From Psychromonas sp. psych-6C06 (GTDB taxonomy: Bacteria > Pseudomonadota > Gammaproteobacteria > Enterobacterales > Psychromonadaceae), in NCBI RefSeq assembly GCF_002835465.1, contig NZ_PIZM01000009.1:62001-126000 (forward strand): a stretch of 64,000 bases of DNA, given 5' to 3'. The notes below the pieces were generated by a model that saw only the letters and a program-made list of their open reading frames with translations, made no database searches and was not told the origin of the DNA. Shown here in pieces: positions 26,938 through 36,060 of the stretch. Within the stretch, counting starts at the first letter, position 1, and the number at the start of each line of letters is the position of its first letter. The position numbers and the translations under genes are program-made.

Positions 26938-27687
26938 CTAGGTTAAATGCTTGCGTATATCGCCGGCAAAATAGACTTCATGTTTTTTGTAGGGGCTATT
27001 GTTCTCTGGTAGTTCAACTAACTCGAACCCTTGTTGATGCTGAAGTGTTTTAACGATTTCGCTAACAAACACACTGGTATATTGGTCGTTGACAAACTCG
27101 CTCACATCACACCATTTGGCTTCGGCAATTTCATCAATATCTTGTATATTTATCTGCTCGCTTAACGCATTTAAACGGCACAGAAAGTAGATGTTAGATT
27201 TTCCAAAGCGAAAGGATTTTTTGGAGCCGAACCCTTGTAATCCGACAAATTCACTGTGTACCCCAGTCTCTTCAAACACTTCTCGCACAATCGCTTCTGA
27301 TATTTTTTCACCTAACTCAATATGCCCTCCGGGTAATTTAAAACCTGGGTTGCTTGCCAGCTTTTCACGAATCACTAATATCTGCTGTTGCTGATTAAAA
27401 ATCAAAGCACCCGCACCAATACTATGTGTTGGCACAAAAGGCGCGTAGGCTTCTTTTTGAATACGTAAAATCAAGGTAATTTCATCTTCTAAGCAGTTGT
27501 GAAATACAAAACCCGCCTGCGTAGCGAGATGAATAAATGCAGCCTGTTTAATCGATAAAGTAAACCAAACTAGCTGTTTTCCTTGTGCTTTTACGTCACT
27601 TAGCATGTCGTTGAACTGCACGACAAACTCGGTTTCTGAATCGGGTAGGGCCTGTTTCTCGATTACTACGCCGTTATAATCATCCAT
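26938..27687 (-). CDS. Nudix hydrolase with pre-Nudix domain
   Basis: A protein of about 249 aa that should hydrolyse a nucleoside diphosphate linked to another group. The first 90 residues form a pre-Nudix domain like that of eukaryotic NUDT6/plant NUDX proteins (YNGVVIEK...WFTLSIKQAAFIHLATQAGF...FHNC). The Nudix box is complete: GGHIELGEKISEAIVREV followed by FEETGV. Starts at 27687 (ATG), at a TTG at 27702 with AAGGAAAT upstream, or at a GTG at 27732 are all possible; I give the one that begins the recognisable domain. First gene of the Nudix-hydrolase-SDR unit. Confidence 0.9.
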   Translation of the reverse strand: MDDYNGVVIEKQALPDSETEFVVQFNDMLSDVKAQGKQLVWFTLSIKQAAFIHLATQAGFVFHNCLEDEITLILRIQKEAYAPFVPTHSIGAGALIFNQQQQILVIREKLASNPGFKLPGGHIELGEKISEAIVREVFEETGVHSEFVGLQGFGSKKSFRFGKSNIYFLCRLNALSEQINIQDIDEIAEAKWCDVSEFVNDQYTSVFVSEIVKTLQHQQGFELVELPENNSPYKKHEVYFAGDIRKHLT

Positions 27688-27893
27688 TGAATAGGTAAGC
27701 AAAATTATTTCCTTGTAAAATAAGGGGGTCACTATTCACACCTTAACTTATATGCTCACTATATAAAACAGCGCTACCGATTATGCTTAATGCTCTTGTC
27801 TTTATCGCTATTTTTTAAAAATAGCACTTTTAATCAGATCTCGTTTTTTTATCGCTCTATTGTTGAAGTTGGTTTTTAACAAGGAGATAAAAA

Positions 27894-29024
27894 ATGAATA
27901 GGATCAGTGCACTAGATGGAATACGAGGATTGTTGTTAATTCTCATGACCATCAATCATCTTATCTGGATGAGTGGCGGGCAAACCGCTTTACAGTTATT
28001 TACCCTACAGCCTTTCGGTCAATTTGGCGCTGCAGAGGGGTTTATTTTTATATCGGGATTGCTCGCTGGTTTGGTGTATAGCAGTGATAAATACAGTTAC
28101 CCACAACTCAAAGAAAAAGCGTTTGCGCGCGCCTTCGAAATCTATCAATATCATGCAATTAGCTTAGTCGCGGTGATCGCCATTGTGCTGACATTTATGC
28201 ACTTCATTCCCGAAACTGAGCCGTTATGGCGCATCAATATGCCGAATTTGCTTAACGATTCGGTCAACGCCTATTTTTTATCGCTATTGCTGATTAATCG
28301 CCCAACCTACTTTGATATCTTGCCACTCTATTTTGTGATGATGTTATGCCTTCCCTTTGTTATCGCACAGCTCCACCAAGGGCGACTATGGTTAGTGGGG
28401 CTCATTAGCATCAGTCTATGGTTGCTAAGCTCTTTTGTAGAACAACAGATGTTAACCCGGCCTTTAACTGCGTTAACGCCATCATTAACTGTGAACTTGG
28501 GCTATTTTGATATTTTTGCATGGCAACTCCTGTTCACCGTGGGTGTCATCATTGGTTATTTTCAGCGTGTTCAGCCGATAAATTGGTTTGCTAATAAGAA
28601 ATTGGCTTGGTGGGCTGGGTTATTGCTTTTGGTGTTATTTAGTCTTCACCAAGGAATCATTTCGACAGCGGGTTTTCATCTTTATCAATACGCGGATAAG
28701 CCAAATTTAGGCTGGCTGCGTGTAGTGAATTTAGGGGTATTTATTTACCTGCTCGCTTTTATCATCAAAAAATTCCCTAACAGTTTTAACATTATTAGCC
28801 TGCAGTTTATCGGTAAGCATTCATTGCAAGTCTTTGCTTGGCATAGCGTGTTAGTTTATCTCGCTGGTCCCTTTCTTTTTCAACTGAGAAATAGTGAAAG
28901 CTATGTAGCAGTCATTTTATTACTGACCTGCACCTTAGTGTTCCCCGCTATTTTACACCACCGTTTGCATCACCGAGCTAAAACAACGAATCAGCCGGTG
29001 CTATTAAAGGAGAATCATCAATGA
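27894..29024 (+). CDS. OpgC-like membrane acyltransferase
   Basis: A 376-aa protein with about ten membrane helices. It opens MNRISALDGIRGLLLILMTINHL, the pattern of the OpgC/acyltransferase-3 group, and has HSLQVFAWHSVLVYLAGPFLF near the end. OpgC in E. coli adds succinyl groups to periplasmic glucans, but several close relatives have no known substrate and opgGH is not nearby, so I do not name it opgC. AAGGAGAT precedes the ATG. It overlaps the next gene by four bases. Confidence 0.85.
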   Translation: MNRISALDGIRGLLLILMTINHLIWMSGGQTALQLFTLQPFGQFGAAEGFIFISGLLAGLVYSSDKYSYPQLKEKAFARAFEIYQYHAISLVAVIAIVLTFMHFIPETEPLWRINMPNLLNDSVNAYFLSLLLINRPTYFDILPLYFVMMLCLPFVIAQLHQGRLWLVGLISISLWLLSSFVEQQMLTRPLTALTPSLTVNLGYFDIFAWQLLFTVGVIIGYFQRVQPINWFANKKLAWWAGLLLLVLFSLHQGIISTAGFHLYQYADKPNLGWLRVVNLGVFIYLLAFIIKKFPNSFNIISLQFIGKHSLQVFAWHSVLVYLAGPFLFQLRNSESYVAVILLLTCTLVFPAILHHRLHHRAKTTNQPVLLKENHQ

Positions 29025-29467
29025 AAATATTATCAATAGTGTTGCTTTTAGGGCTTATTTTGAGCCTATCGTTAACCGCTAAACCGCCCGTGAATGAGGT
29101 GTTAGTGAATGATGGTAAATTGCATCAATTAACCGTCGAGCTTCATCAAGTAAACAGCGAATATAAAAGTGTTTATTTATATGTTTACGATGAAGCAGAG
29201 GAGCGTGTATTTAGTAAAACAATTTCGCCAGCTCAGGCCATGCAACCGATTATCTTTGAAGGGGTGGAGAGTGGGAGTTATGCGATTTATGCACATCAAA
29301 ATAAAGACGATGATCCCACGCTTAACACTAGCCCAGCAGGTGTTCCACTAGAGCCCTTAGGCTTCGCGAATAACCCTGTGTTAATGGGACCACCTGCGTT
29401 TCAAGATATCAGCGTGGGTATTAGCGAAGATACTAAAGTGAGCATTAATTTAATGACCTACGGCTAA
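29021..29467 (+). CDS. DUF2141 family secreted protein
   Basis: A 148-aa protein with a signal peptide (ILSIVLLLGLILSLSLTA). The body is a DUF2141 beta-sandwich: SGSYAIYAHQNKDDDPTLNT followed by GVPLEPLGFANNPVLMGPPAF. Function unknown; the D-rich stretch may bind metal. Its ATG overlaps the stop of the OpgC-like gene (ATGA), so the two are coupled and may act together in the periplasm. Confidence 0.88.
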   Translation: MKILSIVLLLGLILSLSLTAKPPVNEVLVNDGKLHQLTVELHQVNSEYKSVYLYVYDEAEERVFSKTISPAQAMQPIIFEGVESGSYAIYAHQNKDDDPTLNTSPAGVPLEPLGFANNPVLMGPPAFQDISVGISEDTKVSINLMTYG

Positions 29468-29473
29468 TCCTTT

Positions 29474-29505
29474 AATCGCTGCGTATCTGCCATGCGCAGC
29501 GATTT
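29474..29505 (+). terminator. Hairpin ending the OpgC/DUF2141 pair
   Basis: Ten-base stem AATCGCTGCG (29474-29483) with CGCAGCGATT (29495-29504), followed by a T/C-rich stretch, seven bases after the stop. Confidence 0.6.
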
Positions 29506-29593
29506 CTCTTCCATTCTCATTTTATTCTCTTCTCCTTCTTTAATTGCATATACATTTAAAAGTTGTTTTTTTGATTATTTAATATAAACTAAG

Positions 29594-29613
29594 TGTATTA
29601 GTGAATTAATACA
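29594..29613 (+). promoter_or_regulatory. Operator of the YtrA-type GntR operon
   Basis: Perfect inverted repeat TGTATTA (29594-29600) and TAATACA (29607-29613), eleven bases before the gntR ATG. It overlaps a possible -10 box 17 bases from TTGATT (29571-29576), so bound repressor would block the promoter. Confidence 0.65.
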
Positions 29614-29623
29614 GTGTTTTTAT

Positions 29624-29995
29624 ATGATACATCGACTGCACATTAAACCCAATTCAGGTGAGCCTATCTATCTGCAACTTACCGAACAGATCTCGCGTTT
29701 AATTGCCGCGGGGGAGTTAATCGCGGGTGATGAATTACCTTCAGTTCGGGATGTTGCTAAAAGTCTTGCGGTTAATCCGATGACGGTTTCAAAGAGTTAT
29801 CAGGCATTGCTTGCTAAAGAGTTAGTGGTGCGCCCAAGAGGGCAAAAAATGCGTGTTGCAGAGATCCAGCAAAGTGCCTTAGAAGATAAGCTCTGCATGT
29901 TGCTCCCTCTTACCGAGCAATTAGTCGAGCAGGCCAAAGAGTTAAAAATAGATTTAGAAAAGTTACAAGCGTTGATCCAGCAGTCTTGGAAATAA
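29624..29995 (+). CDS. GntR-family regulator, YtrA subfamily
   Basis: A 123-aa repressor. The winged HTH fills residues 10-75 (GEPIYLQLTEQISRLIAAGE, then ELPSVRDVAKSLAVNPMTVS and LVVRPRGQKMRV), with only a short helical tail, as in YtrA proteins that control ABC-transporter operons. There is no ribosome-binding site before the ATG and the predicted transcription start is close, so the mRNA may be nearly leaderless. It is followed after six bases by the ABC ATPase gene. Confidence 0.92.
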   Translation: MIHRLHIKPNSGEPIYLQLTEQISRLIAAGELIAGDELPSVRDVAKSLAVNPMTVSKSYQALLAKELVVRPRGQKMRVAEIQQSALEDKLCMLLPLTEQLVEQAKELKIDLEKLQALIQQSWK

Positions 29996-30001
29996 GGAAA
30001 T

Positions 30002-30865
30002 ATGATGAGCATGATTGAGTGTACCAATTTAAGTAATAATAGTTTAAAAAGTCTGGATTTCTTTCTCGAAGAGGGGCGTGTTTTAGGTTTGTTAGGTAAG
30101 AATGGAGCCGGTAAAACGACACTACTTTCTGTATTGATGGGAGTATTAGAGAAGAGCCCCTATGCAGATGTAAAAGTATTAGGGCATGAACCGGGCTGTT
30201 GGCCTGAGCCTCTTAAAAGCCAGATCGGATATGTACCGCAACGTTTTTGGGGATTTGATGCCTTGTCTATTCGAGAGTCGATTAATACCATCAAACCTTT
30301 TTATCAGCACTGGGATGATGCATTAGCGACTGAACTCATTAATGAATTTGATTTGCCTGAGCATCAGCAAATAAAAACCCTTTCTGAGGGGCAGAAGCAG
30401 CTCACTAGCATTGTATTAGCGATGTCTTTTCGGCCTAAATTACTGGTGTTAGATGAACCTGTTGCCAGTTTAGATCCATTATCACGCCGTCAATTTTTGG
30501 AAAAACTCATTGAAAACCATTGTGATCACGGAACCAGCGTTATTTTTTCAACTCATATCACATCAGATCTCGAGCGTATTGCATCGGATGTTCTGATTTT
30601 AAAAGACGGCAAAGCATTGATAACAGGTGATATTGAGAGCGTACGTGAGTCAGTGGTACGGGTTAAATTTAACTTTCCTGAGAATAAAAAACTCACCTTT
30701 GATGGATTAAGCGTGTTATCTAGCGGTCATCATAGAGAGCAATATCAGCTATTGGTAGATCAGGGCGGGCAAAATATTAAGCAACTTTTAGCCGATAAAG
30801 GAGCCACTAATATACAGATTGAACATATCAATCTTGATGATCTTTTTTTGGAGTTGCATTCATGA
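30002..30865 (+). CDS. ABC transporter ATP-binding protein
   Basis: A 287-aa ATPase. Walker A GLLGKNGAGKTTL is near residue 30, the Q-loop in QIGYVPQR, the signature reads LSEGQKQL, and Walker B is KLLVLDEPVASLDP with the H-loop in STHITSDLE. The C-terminal 70 residues form the small extra domain seen in YtrB-like ATPases. GGAAAT lies before the ATG; in-frame ATGs at 30005 and 30011 are alternatives. It overlaps the permease gene by four bases. The GntR-ATPase-permease order is the YtrA-type envelope-stress arrangement. Confidence 0.93.
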   Translation: MMSMIECTNLSNNSLKSLDFFLEEGRVLGLLGKNGAGKTTLLSVLMGVLEKSPYADVKVLGHEPGCWPEPLKSQIGYVPQRFWGFDALSIRESINTIKPFYQHWDDALATELINEFDLPEHQQIKTLSEGQKQLTSIVLAMSFRPKLLVLDEPVASLDPLSRRQFLEKLIENHCDHGTSVIFSTHITSDLERIASDVLILKDGKALITGDIESVRESVVRVKFNFPENKKLTFDGLSVLSSGHHREQYQLLVDQGGQNIKQLLADKGATNIQIEHINLDDLFLELHS

Positions 30866-32082
30866 ACCGATATTTTGCGATATTAACGCCGACTTCGCGA
30901 ACATTAGCTTTTTTATGGCTCTCACTTGCGATGTTGGTGATTTATCTAGTATTACCGTTTTACCCCAATTATTCAGTTAATGGCTTATCGTTGTTATATC
31001 TTTTTATGCAACTTAGTGTCACTGGCGGGTTGTTATTTCCTTTGTTAATACGCTGGCGTTACTGCCAGGTCTTAGCGCTGATGCCTGATTATAATAAGAC
31101 AGTAAAAATGAGCGTCATTGGCTTATTTTTTGTGTTTTATCTATTCCCTGCATTGATTGCCTGGGGTAATAGTATTGATATTTGGCTTGCACAACTGTTT
31201 AGCCTAATACTATGGAATATTGGTAGTTATATTGCTTTAAGGCGTTTATCGCAACATGCGCCATCAGAGAAGCAAGAAAAGACCTTTGTAGCGATATTGA
31301 CGCCTTTCTATTATATCTTCCCCTTTTTATATTTAAATGCCGACATTAATTGGATAAATAGTTATATTTCAACATTATGGCAATGGGCTATGGTCATTTT
31401 ATCGATGCTTATCTGGCTTGTTCCGAAGAAAAAATATCACCCAACAACAGCGAATCAATGCGTTTCATTAAACCTGCTTTTCATGGTGCCTAGGCAGGCT
31501 AAATTGGTCTTTTCTACCTTATCTTCTTATAGTTTTTCTCAGGCTGTGTTGCTACAAATATTTGTCGTGTTGCTGTTATCAGTGTTGGCTTATTATGGAG
31601 AAACGGAGATGTTATATATGTCTGGGTTGTTCTTTGTTACACAGCTACCTGAGTGGTTAAAACAGAAAGAGAAATTTACCGCATTGATGTTTGTTTTAAA
31701 TGGTCAACAACGTCAATTCGAAAAAGTTGCCTATCGTGGTATGTTCCATTGTGTGTGGTATTTTTCACTACTTGCGTCGTTATTGATTGTTATTAGTGGC
31801 TATTTTATTGATGTGGATATTTCGCTCTCTGCATTGATCATGATGGTGCTACTGAGTACGGCGCTTTTGTATTGTTTGTTGCGTCTTCCGCCGGTGATGA
31901 ATGTGCTGATGAGCATTTCGTTATATGCACTGAGTTTTATTATGTTAAGCAAAAGTGCTGAGTCATTGTTATGGGTGAATATGGCGTTGTTCGTTTTTGC
32001 AATCTGGAGCTATTGCTACCCAGCGACCAATTGGTTTCGGGATGAGTATGGTTATATTCAAATGCAATCGCCCAGCGATTAA
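30862..32082 (+). CDS. ABC transporter membrane protein
   Basis: A 406-aa protein with roughly ten to twelve predicted membrane helices (for example SLAMLVIYLVLPFY and VLLQIFVVLLLSVLAYYG) and no soluble domain. It lacks features of a named permease family that I can see. Position right after the ATPase, with a four-base overlap, makes it the membrane partner. Substrate unknown; YtrA-type operons often respond to cell-wall stress or antibiotics. Its end overlaps the convergent AraC gene by four bases. Confidence 0.85.
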   Translation: MNRYFAILTPTSRTLAFLWLSLAMLVIYLVLPFYPNYSVNGLSLLYLFMQLSVTGGLLFPLLIRWRYCQVLALMPDYNKTVKMSVIGLFFVFYLFPALIAWGNSIDIWLAQLFSLILWNIGSYIALRRLSQHAPSEKQEKTFVAILTPFYYIFPFLYLNADINWINSYISTLWQWAMVILSMLIWLVPKKKYHPTTANQCVSLNLLFMVPRQAKLVFSTLSSYSFSQAVLLQIFVVLLLSVLAYYGETEMLYMSGLFFVTQLPEWLKQKEKFTALMFVLNGQQRQFEKVAYRGMFHCVWYFSLLASLLIVISGYFIDVDISLSALIMMVLLSTALLYCLLRLPPVMNVLMSISLYALSFIMLSKSAESLLWVNMALFVFAIWSYCYPATNWFRDEYGYIQMQSPSD

Positions 32083-33422
32083 CGCTTTTTAACGGGTAAT
32101 AAATAGCGCACTTGATAGGTTGAGCTATTAAGGCGCTTAACATGGGGGATAATTTCGTAGCCATGTACCGGGTAAAAAGGCAGTTCCGGCATCATCCAAT
32201 ACTTTATATGCTCTATCGCTTCTGCTATTTCACTCAGTGTGCCGACTAAGCTGGCATCAAGGTAACTCGCTTTGCTTAAGCTGAAACTTGTAGATTGATC
32301 GCTAATGCTGAGCAGGGCGCTATGAAAATCAAACTCGGGGGTAAAGGGCTTGTTTAAATCGTCCCCGAGTAATAATAGTGTACCCTGGTTATTTGCCTCT
32401 AAATTGAGTGTCGGTAGCTGTTCCTGCCAATACTCAAAAAGATATTCGAGACGTTGCACTGTTTGGTGCTGGGTATGCGGAATCGCTTGATGCTCACTGG
32501 TACCTTGAATTGTAGGCAGTTGAAATAACGTCGAGTGTAATTTTTGTAAAGCCTTAGGTGTTGTGCCTTCTTGCCATTGTGCGAGGCTGATATAGCAATG
32601 TAATTCACTATTGTTGACCAACTCCCAAAGTATCGGCATTCGATTAACGTGCAGGTTGTTGTCTGGCAGATAAGCCGAGTAGAGATAGGTTAAAAACTCG
32701 GTGGCATCTTCGCTACTCGGTAGGGCGAAGCAGACCATATCACGCGCGCTTAAATCTAATGACACTAATTCAGGGTGTGGGTTTACCTCTCCTGTACTCA
32801 TCGCCATCATGGTGAATTCACCATTTTCAAAAGAACAAGCGTTTCGCCCCTCTACGGTAAAGTAGCGTCGCTCCTGCGTTGGCCAATCTGCGCTTATCTG
32901 TTCAAATCTATTCCACATATCGAGAATTGAGTGAGTAAACTGTGTTTTAGTTTCAAGTTGATAGGCTTTATAACGCTGTGGTAGACCATTTAAATGAAGC
33001 GCTTCCATGGTTACTTTTTGTGGAACCACTTTTTGTATTTCGGGGAATCGCTGCAAATATTTCAATGTTAGTGGCAGTGTGGAAAGGTAATTCGCCAAAG
33101 CTGGGTGCTTTTTTAAATTTTTAGGGGTAATACCAAACAGTTTGCGAAAAGCGCGCCCAAAAGCTTCCTGTGATTCAAAGTCATAATCCATTGCCACATC
33201 AATAATACGCTTGTCAGTTGTAGCTATCTCAATGGCTGCCCGACTTAGGCGACGATTACGGATGTAGTGACCAATAGACAAGCCCGTTGCCATTTTAAAC
33301 TGACGTTGCATATGTGCTTTGGAAATATTGATATACGTAGACAGTTGATCCATTGAACAGATGCTTGGTAGTGTCTCCTCAATAAAGTCAGCGAGTTTTT
33401 TTACCCATTCAATCCGTTGCAT
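32079..33422 (-). CDS. AraC-family regulator with GyrI-like domain
   Basis: A 447-aa regulator, longer than usual AraC members. Unlike most, the two HTH motifs are at the N-terminus (residues 5-105: CSMDQLSTYINISKAHMQRQ and YDFESQEAFGRAFRKLFGITP), as in Rob and SoxS-like fusions. A GyrI-like effector domain starts near residue 150 (VTMEALHLNGLPQRYKAYQ) and a second similar stretch ends the protein (YPVHGYEIIPHVKRLNSSTY). Probably senses a small molecule. Convergent with the ABC operon; its target is not clear. Confidence 0.88.
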   Translation of the reverse strand: MQRIEWVKKLADFIEETLPSICSMDQLSTYINISKAHMQRQFKMATGLSIGHYIRNRRLSRAAIEIATTDKRIIDVAMDYDFESQEAFGRAFRKLFGITPKNLKKHPALANYLSTLPLTLKYLQRFPEIQKVVPQKVTMEALHLNGLPQRYKAYQLETKTQFTHSILDMWNRFEQISADWPTQERRYFTVEGRNACSFENGEFTMMAMSTGEVNPHPELVSLDLSARDMVCFALPSSEDATEFLTYLYSAYLPDNNLHVNRMPILWELVNNSELHCYISLAQWQEGTTPKALQKLHSTLFQLPTIQGTSEHQAIPHTQHQTVQRLEYLFEYWQEQLPTLNLEANNQGTLLLLGDDLNKPFTPEFDFHSALLSISDQSTSFSLSKASYLDASLVGTLSEIAEAIEHIKYWMMPELPFYPVHGYEIIPHVKRLNSSTYQVRYLLPVKKR

Positions 33423-33503
33423 AAATATCTATAAAATTTATAAAAAATAGAGTTTAGCAAATATTTTAAGTTTGAAATGTGTTGAGTATTTAATTTGTAA
33501 GTG

Positions 33504-33530
33504 AAAGCAGTAGCGTTAAACTACTGCTTT
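33504..33530 (-). terminator. Terminator of the ion channel gene
   Basis: Perfect ten-base stem AAAGCAGTAG (33504-33513) with CTACTGCTTT (33521-33530), eight bases after the channel stop codon. Confidence 0.65.
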
Positions 33531-33538
33531 AGTTGGAA

Positions 33539-34384
33539 TTATTTTTGTTGTTGCTGAAGCATTGCTTTTATCTCTGCAAGCTCTTGCTTTAAGTCTTGCA
33601 TGGTTGGCTCTTCAGAGACCTGATTTTTTAGGTCGGCTTCAATTTGTCGCTCTTGCTCTAACACGTTAACGACAATACCAATCACCATGTTTAAGAATGC
33701 GAAGGCGGTGAAGAAAATAAAAGTTAGATAATAGGTCCATGACAATGGGTACACGGTCATGCTTTCGTACATCACATCGGTCCAATCCTCAAAGGTCATC
33801 ACCCTAAATAGGGTTAATAAACTAATTGAGATATCACCCCATAGTTCCGGATTGATAGAAGCAAAAAAGGTGGTGCCCACGGCTGCGTAAATATAAAAGA
33901 TGATAAACATCAGTAACATAACGTAACCAAGCTGAGGCAGGGCTTTGACTAATGAGTTGATTAATATGCGCAGCTCAGGAATGATACTCACCATGCGTAA
34001 TACACGGAATATACGTACTAAACGGCCTAGAATTGCCATTTCGCCATCTTCTATAGGGATAAGGCTGACGACGACGATGAAGGTATCGAAGATATTCCAG
34101 AAATTATGAAAGAAGCGCTTTTTATTTGGTTCGCCAATAAAACGGATAACAATTTCGATCAGAAAAATGATAGTTATCATCACGTCCAATATGGACAAGA
34201 CTTGCATCGTCGTTGGCGATATTTCGTAGCTGTTTGCACCGATCATCAGTGCAGAAAAAATAATTATCGAGATAACAAAAAACTCGAAAATTTTATTGTT
34301 TCTTATCTCATAAAAACGACGTTGTAACTTATTGTGGCCTGTGCTGACCAGTTTTTTATCGATGGATTTATTGAACTCTGTCAT
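33539..34384 (-). CDS. Voltage-gated-type cation channel
   Basis: A 281-aa single-domain six-helix channel of the bacterial NaV/ion_trans type. S4 shows arginines every third residue (RLVRIFRVLRMVSI). The pore loop reads FRVMTFEDWTDVMYE, where the E of the filter corresponds to TLESW in NaChBac, so Na+ is the likely ion. S6 ends in MVIGIVVNVLEQER and a coiled-coil tail (QDLKQELAEIKAMLQQQQ) that should form a four-helix bundle. Such channels serve pH homeostasis or motility in marine bacteria. A hairpin covers its leader. Confidence 0.93.
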   Translation of the reverse strand: MTEFNKSIDKKLVSTGHNKLQRRFYEIRNNKIFEFFVISIIIFSALMIGANSYEISPTTMQVLSILDVMITIIFLIEIVIRFIGEPNKKRFFHNFWNIFDTFIVVVSLIPIEDGEMAILGRLVRIFRVLRMVSIIPELRILINSLVKALPQLGYVMLLMFIIFYIYAAVGTTFFASINPELWGDISISLLTLFRVMTFEDWTDVMYESMTVYPLSWTYYLTFIFFTAFAFLNMVIGIVVNVLEQERQIEADLKNQVSEEPTMQDLKQELAEIKAMLQQQQK

Positions 34385-34390
34385 GGTTTC

Positions 34391-34421
34391 CCTACGCGTA
34401 ACAATTGTTAATATGCGTAGG
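34391..34421 (-). promoter_or_regulatory. Leader hairpin of the channel gene
   Basis: CCTACGC (34391-34397) pairs with GCGTAGG (34415-34421), enclosing the perfect palindrome TAACAATTGTTA (34399-34410). On the minus strand the right arm contains part of the AGGG ribosome-binding site seven bases before the ATG. It could be an operator or a translation-blocking hairpin. Confidence 0.5.
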
Positions 34422-34468
34422 ATAAAATGATTTTGGTGGGCTGTCTAGACATTATATGTCTGTGGTGT

Positions 34469-35167
34469 TTAAGGGGTATATACTTGGCCGTTTAGGTAGT
34501 AAGCGACACCATTGCTGTTATATAGCAATTCAAGGGTGTTATTCTCTTTACCTTCGATCATCACGCTACCAACTAAACTGTTTGTATTTTCATCCCAAAT
34601 AAGTGTTGGGTTTGTGTAAACAATAAATTCGCCTGCAATTTGATCCTGTGTAGACACAAAGTCAAAACGATAATCGACTTCATATCTGTCTTTGCTGCCA
34701 GAAATATCAATATTCATCTCCATCATAGTTGCAAATTCATTGATACGCTCTTCAAGCTTGCCTTTTGTGGTGATTGAAAGAGAGCTTAAATCCTCTTCAA
34801 AATCACTTACCGTAGTATAGGTGCCGTTAATTGAATGGCCGATAATATAACTGCAGTTATCGTAGCTAAAAGTGCTAATTGATGAATTACTATCTGATTG
34901 TGTATCAATGTTGATATTACCGGAGATAATACATTCGCTAGTGGTATTTGATGCTGTGCGTGGCTGTTCATTATATGAAAGTGTTGCTGGCAGTTGAGTA
35001 TAAGCGTCGAGATCTTTTAACAGAGTAATAATTTTTTTAGCATTGTCACTATCGATAACAATGCCGTTATCAACAAGTTTTGTTTTTGTTTCTACATCAG
35101 CTAAATCTTCAGAGTTACAGCCAAATAGTGCAGTTGTGCATAATGCGGTGACTAAAAACTTGTTCAT
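34469..35167 (-). CDS. Putative lipoprotein of unknown function
   Basis: A 232-aa protein. The N-terminus MNKFLVTALCTTALFGCNSE is a lipoprotein signal peptide with LFGC as the lipobox. The residue after the lipidated Cys is Asn, so outer-membrane sorting is likely. The rest is rich in Ser, Thr, Asn and Asp and predicted mostly beta. No family is recognised. Monocistronic between the channel and DUF3820 genes. Confidence 0.8.
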   Translation of the reverse strand: MNKFLVTALCTTALFGCNSEDLADVETKTKLVDNGIVIDSDNAKKIITLLKDLDAYTQLPATLSYNEQPRTASNTTSECIISGNINIDTQSDSNSSISTFSYDNCSYIIGHSINGTYTTVSDFEEDLSSLSITTKGKLEERINEFATMMEMNIDISGSKDRYEVDYRFDFVSTQDQIAGEFIVYTNPTLIWDENTNSLVGSVMIEGKENNTLELLYNSNGVAYYLNGQVYTP

Positions 35168-35262
35168 ATTATCCTGCCTATATTTATACTTGATTTACTT
35201 TATACAAGTAACTTCTCTTGCTTTCAAGGTGAAAGCGCGCGACTTGTTACTTAGCACATATT

Positions 35263-35478
35263 TTAAGTAACTAATGGGGCTAGCATTTTCTCTAAACCAT
35301 TTAATTTAACTTCGTACATCAGTGCAAGTTGTTTGCCCAGTTTACCTTCAGGAAAGCCATTACTGTGAAACCAAACTAAATAAGGCTCAGGAAGATGTAT
35401 TAATTTTCGTCCTGCGTATTTGCCAAAAGGCATCACCTGATTAATTGCTTCGCTCAATGCCTTTGGATCATCTAACAA
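35263..35478 (-). CDS. DUF3820 family protein
   Basis: A 71-aa protein with the DUF3820 signature MPFGKYAGRKLIHLPEPYLV and WFHSNGFPEGKLGKQLALM. The family is described as quorum-sensing regulated in Vibrio; biochemical role unknown. The frame has no ATG, so the TTG at 35478 is the likely start; no clear ribosome-binding site precedes it. It diverges from an acetyltransferase gene across 58 bases. Confidence 0.85.
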   Translation of the reverse strand: MLDDPKALSEAINQVMPFGKYAGRKLIHLPEPYLVWFHSNGFPEGKLGKQLALMYEVKLNGLEKMLAPLVT

Positions 35479-35536
35479 TGGTTATATCGCTTCAGTTATA
35501 ATATAAAGAATAATATTAGCAAAAGAATGAGTAACT

Positions 35537-36058
35537 ATGACAATAAATATTAAAAGATGCACCGTTTCGCAATTAAACCTGTTACGTGAAGTATCTATTG
35601 AAACTTATCGTGATACTTTTGCAGAGAGTAATAGCGAGCAATTTATGCAACAGTATTTAAGTGATGCCTTAAATGAAAAAAAGTTATCTGCTGAATTAAA
35701 TAACATAAACAGTGAGTTTTATTTTATTCACTTCGAAGATCAAGTCGCTGGTTTTCTAAAAGTGAATGTCGGTGAAGGGCAAACGGATGACGTTGAACCA
35801 AATAGTTTAGAGGTGGAGCGCTTCTATATTAGGCAGGCATTTTTGCGTAAAGGATTAGGTAAGGTATTAATGCAGTTTGCCTGTGAGTTGACTAAACAGC
35901 ATGATAAAAACTCGCTTTGGTTAGGTGTATGGGAAGGGAACTACTCAGCACTAGCCTTTTATAAGGCGCAGGGTTTTTATCAAATAGGAGAGCATCCCTT
36001 TGATATGGGAGGAGACATACAAACTGATCTGCTATTTAAAAAGGACTTATTGGATTAA
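35537..36058 (+). CDS. GNAT family N-acetyltransferase
   Basis: A 173-aa acetyltransferase. The acetyl-CoA motif is VERFYIRQAFLRKGLGKVLM (RKGLGK matching Q/RxxGxG/A), followed by SLWLGVWEGNYSALAFYKAQGF. This pattern resembles PaiA-type polyamine acetyltransferases, but the substrate is not determined. The shared 58-base region with DUF3820 must hold both promoters. The next gene, TetR, starts after 76 bases holding twin palindromes. Confidence 0.9.
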   Translation: MTINIKRCTVSQLNLLREVSIETYRDTFAESNSEQFMQQYLSDALNEKKLSAELNNINSEFYFIHFEDQVAGFLKVNVGEGQTDDVEPNSLEVERFYIRQAFLRKGLGKVLMQFACELTKQHDKNSLWLGVWEGNYSALAFYKAQGFYQIGEHPFDMGGDIQTDLLFKKDLLD

Positions 36059-36060
36059 TT

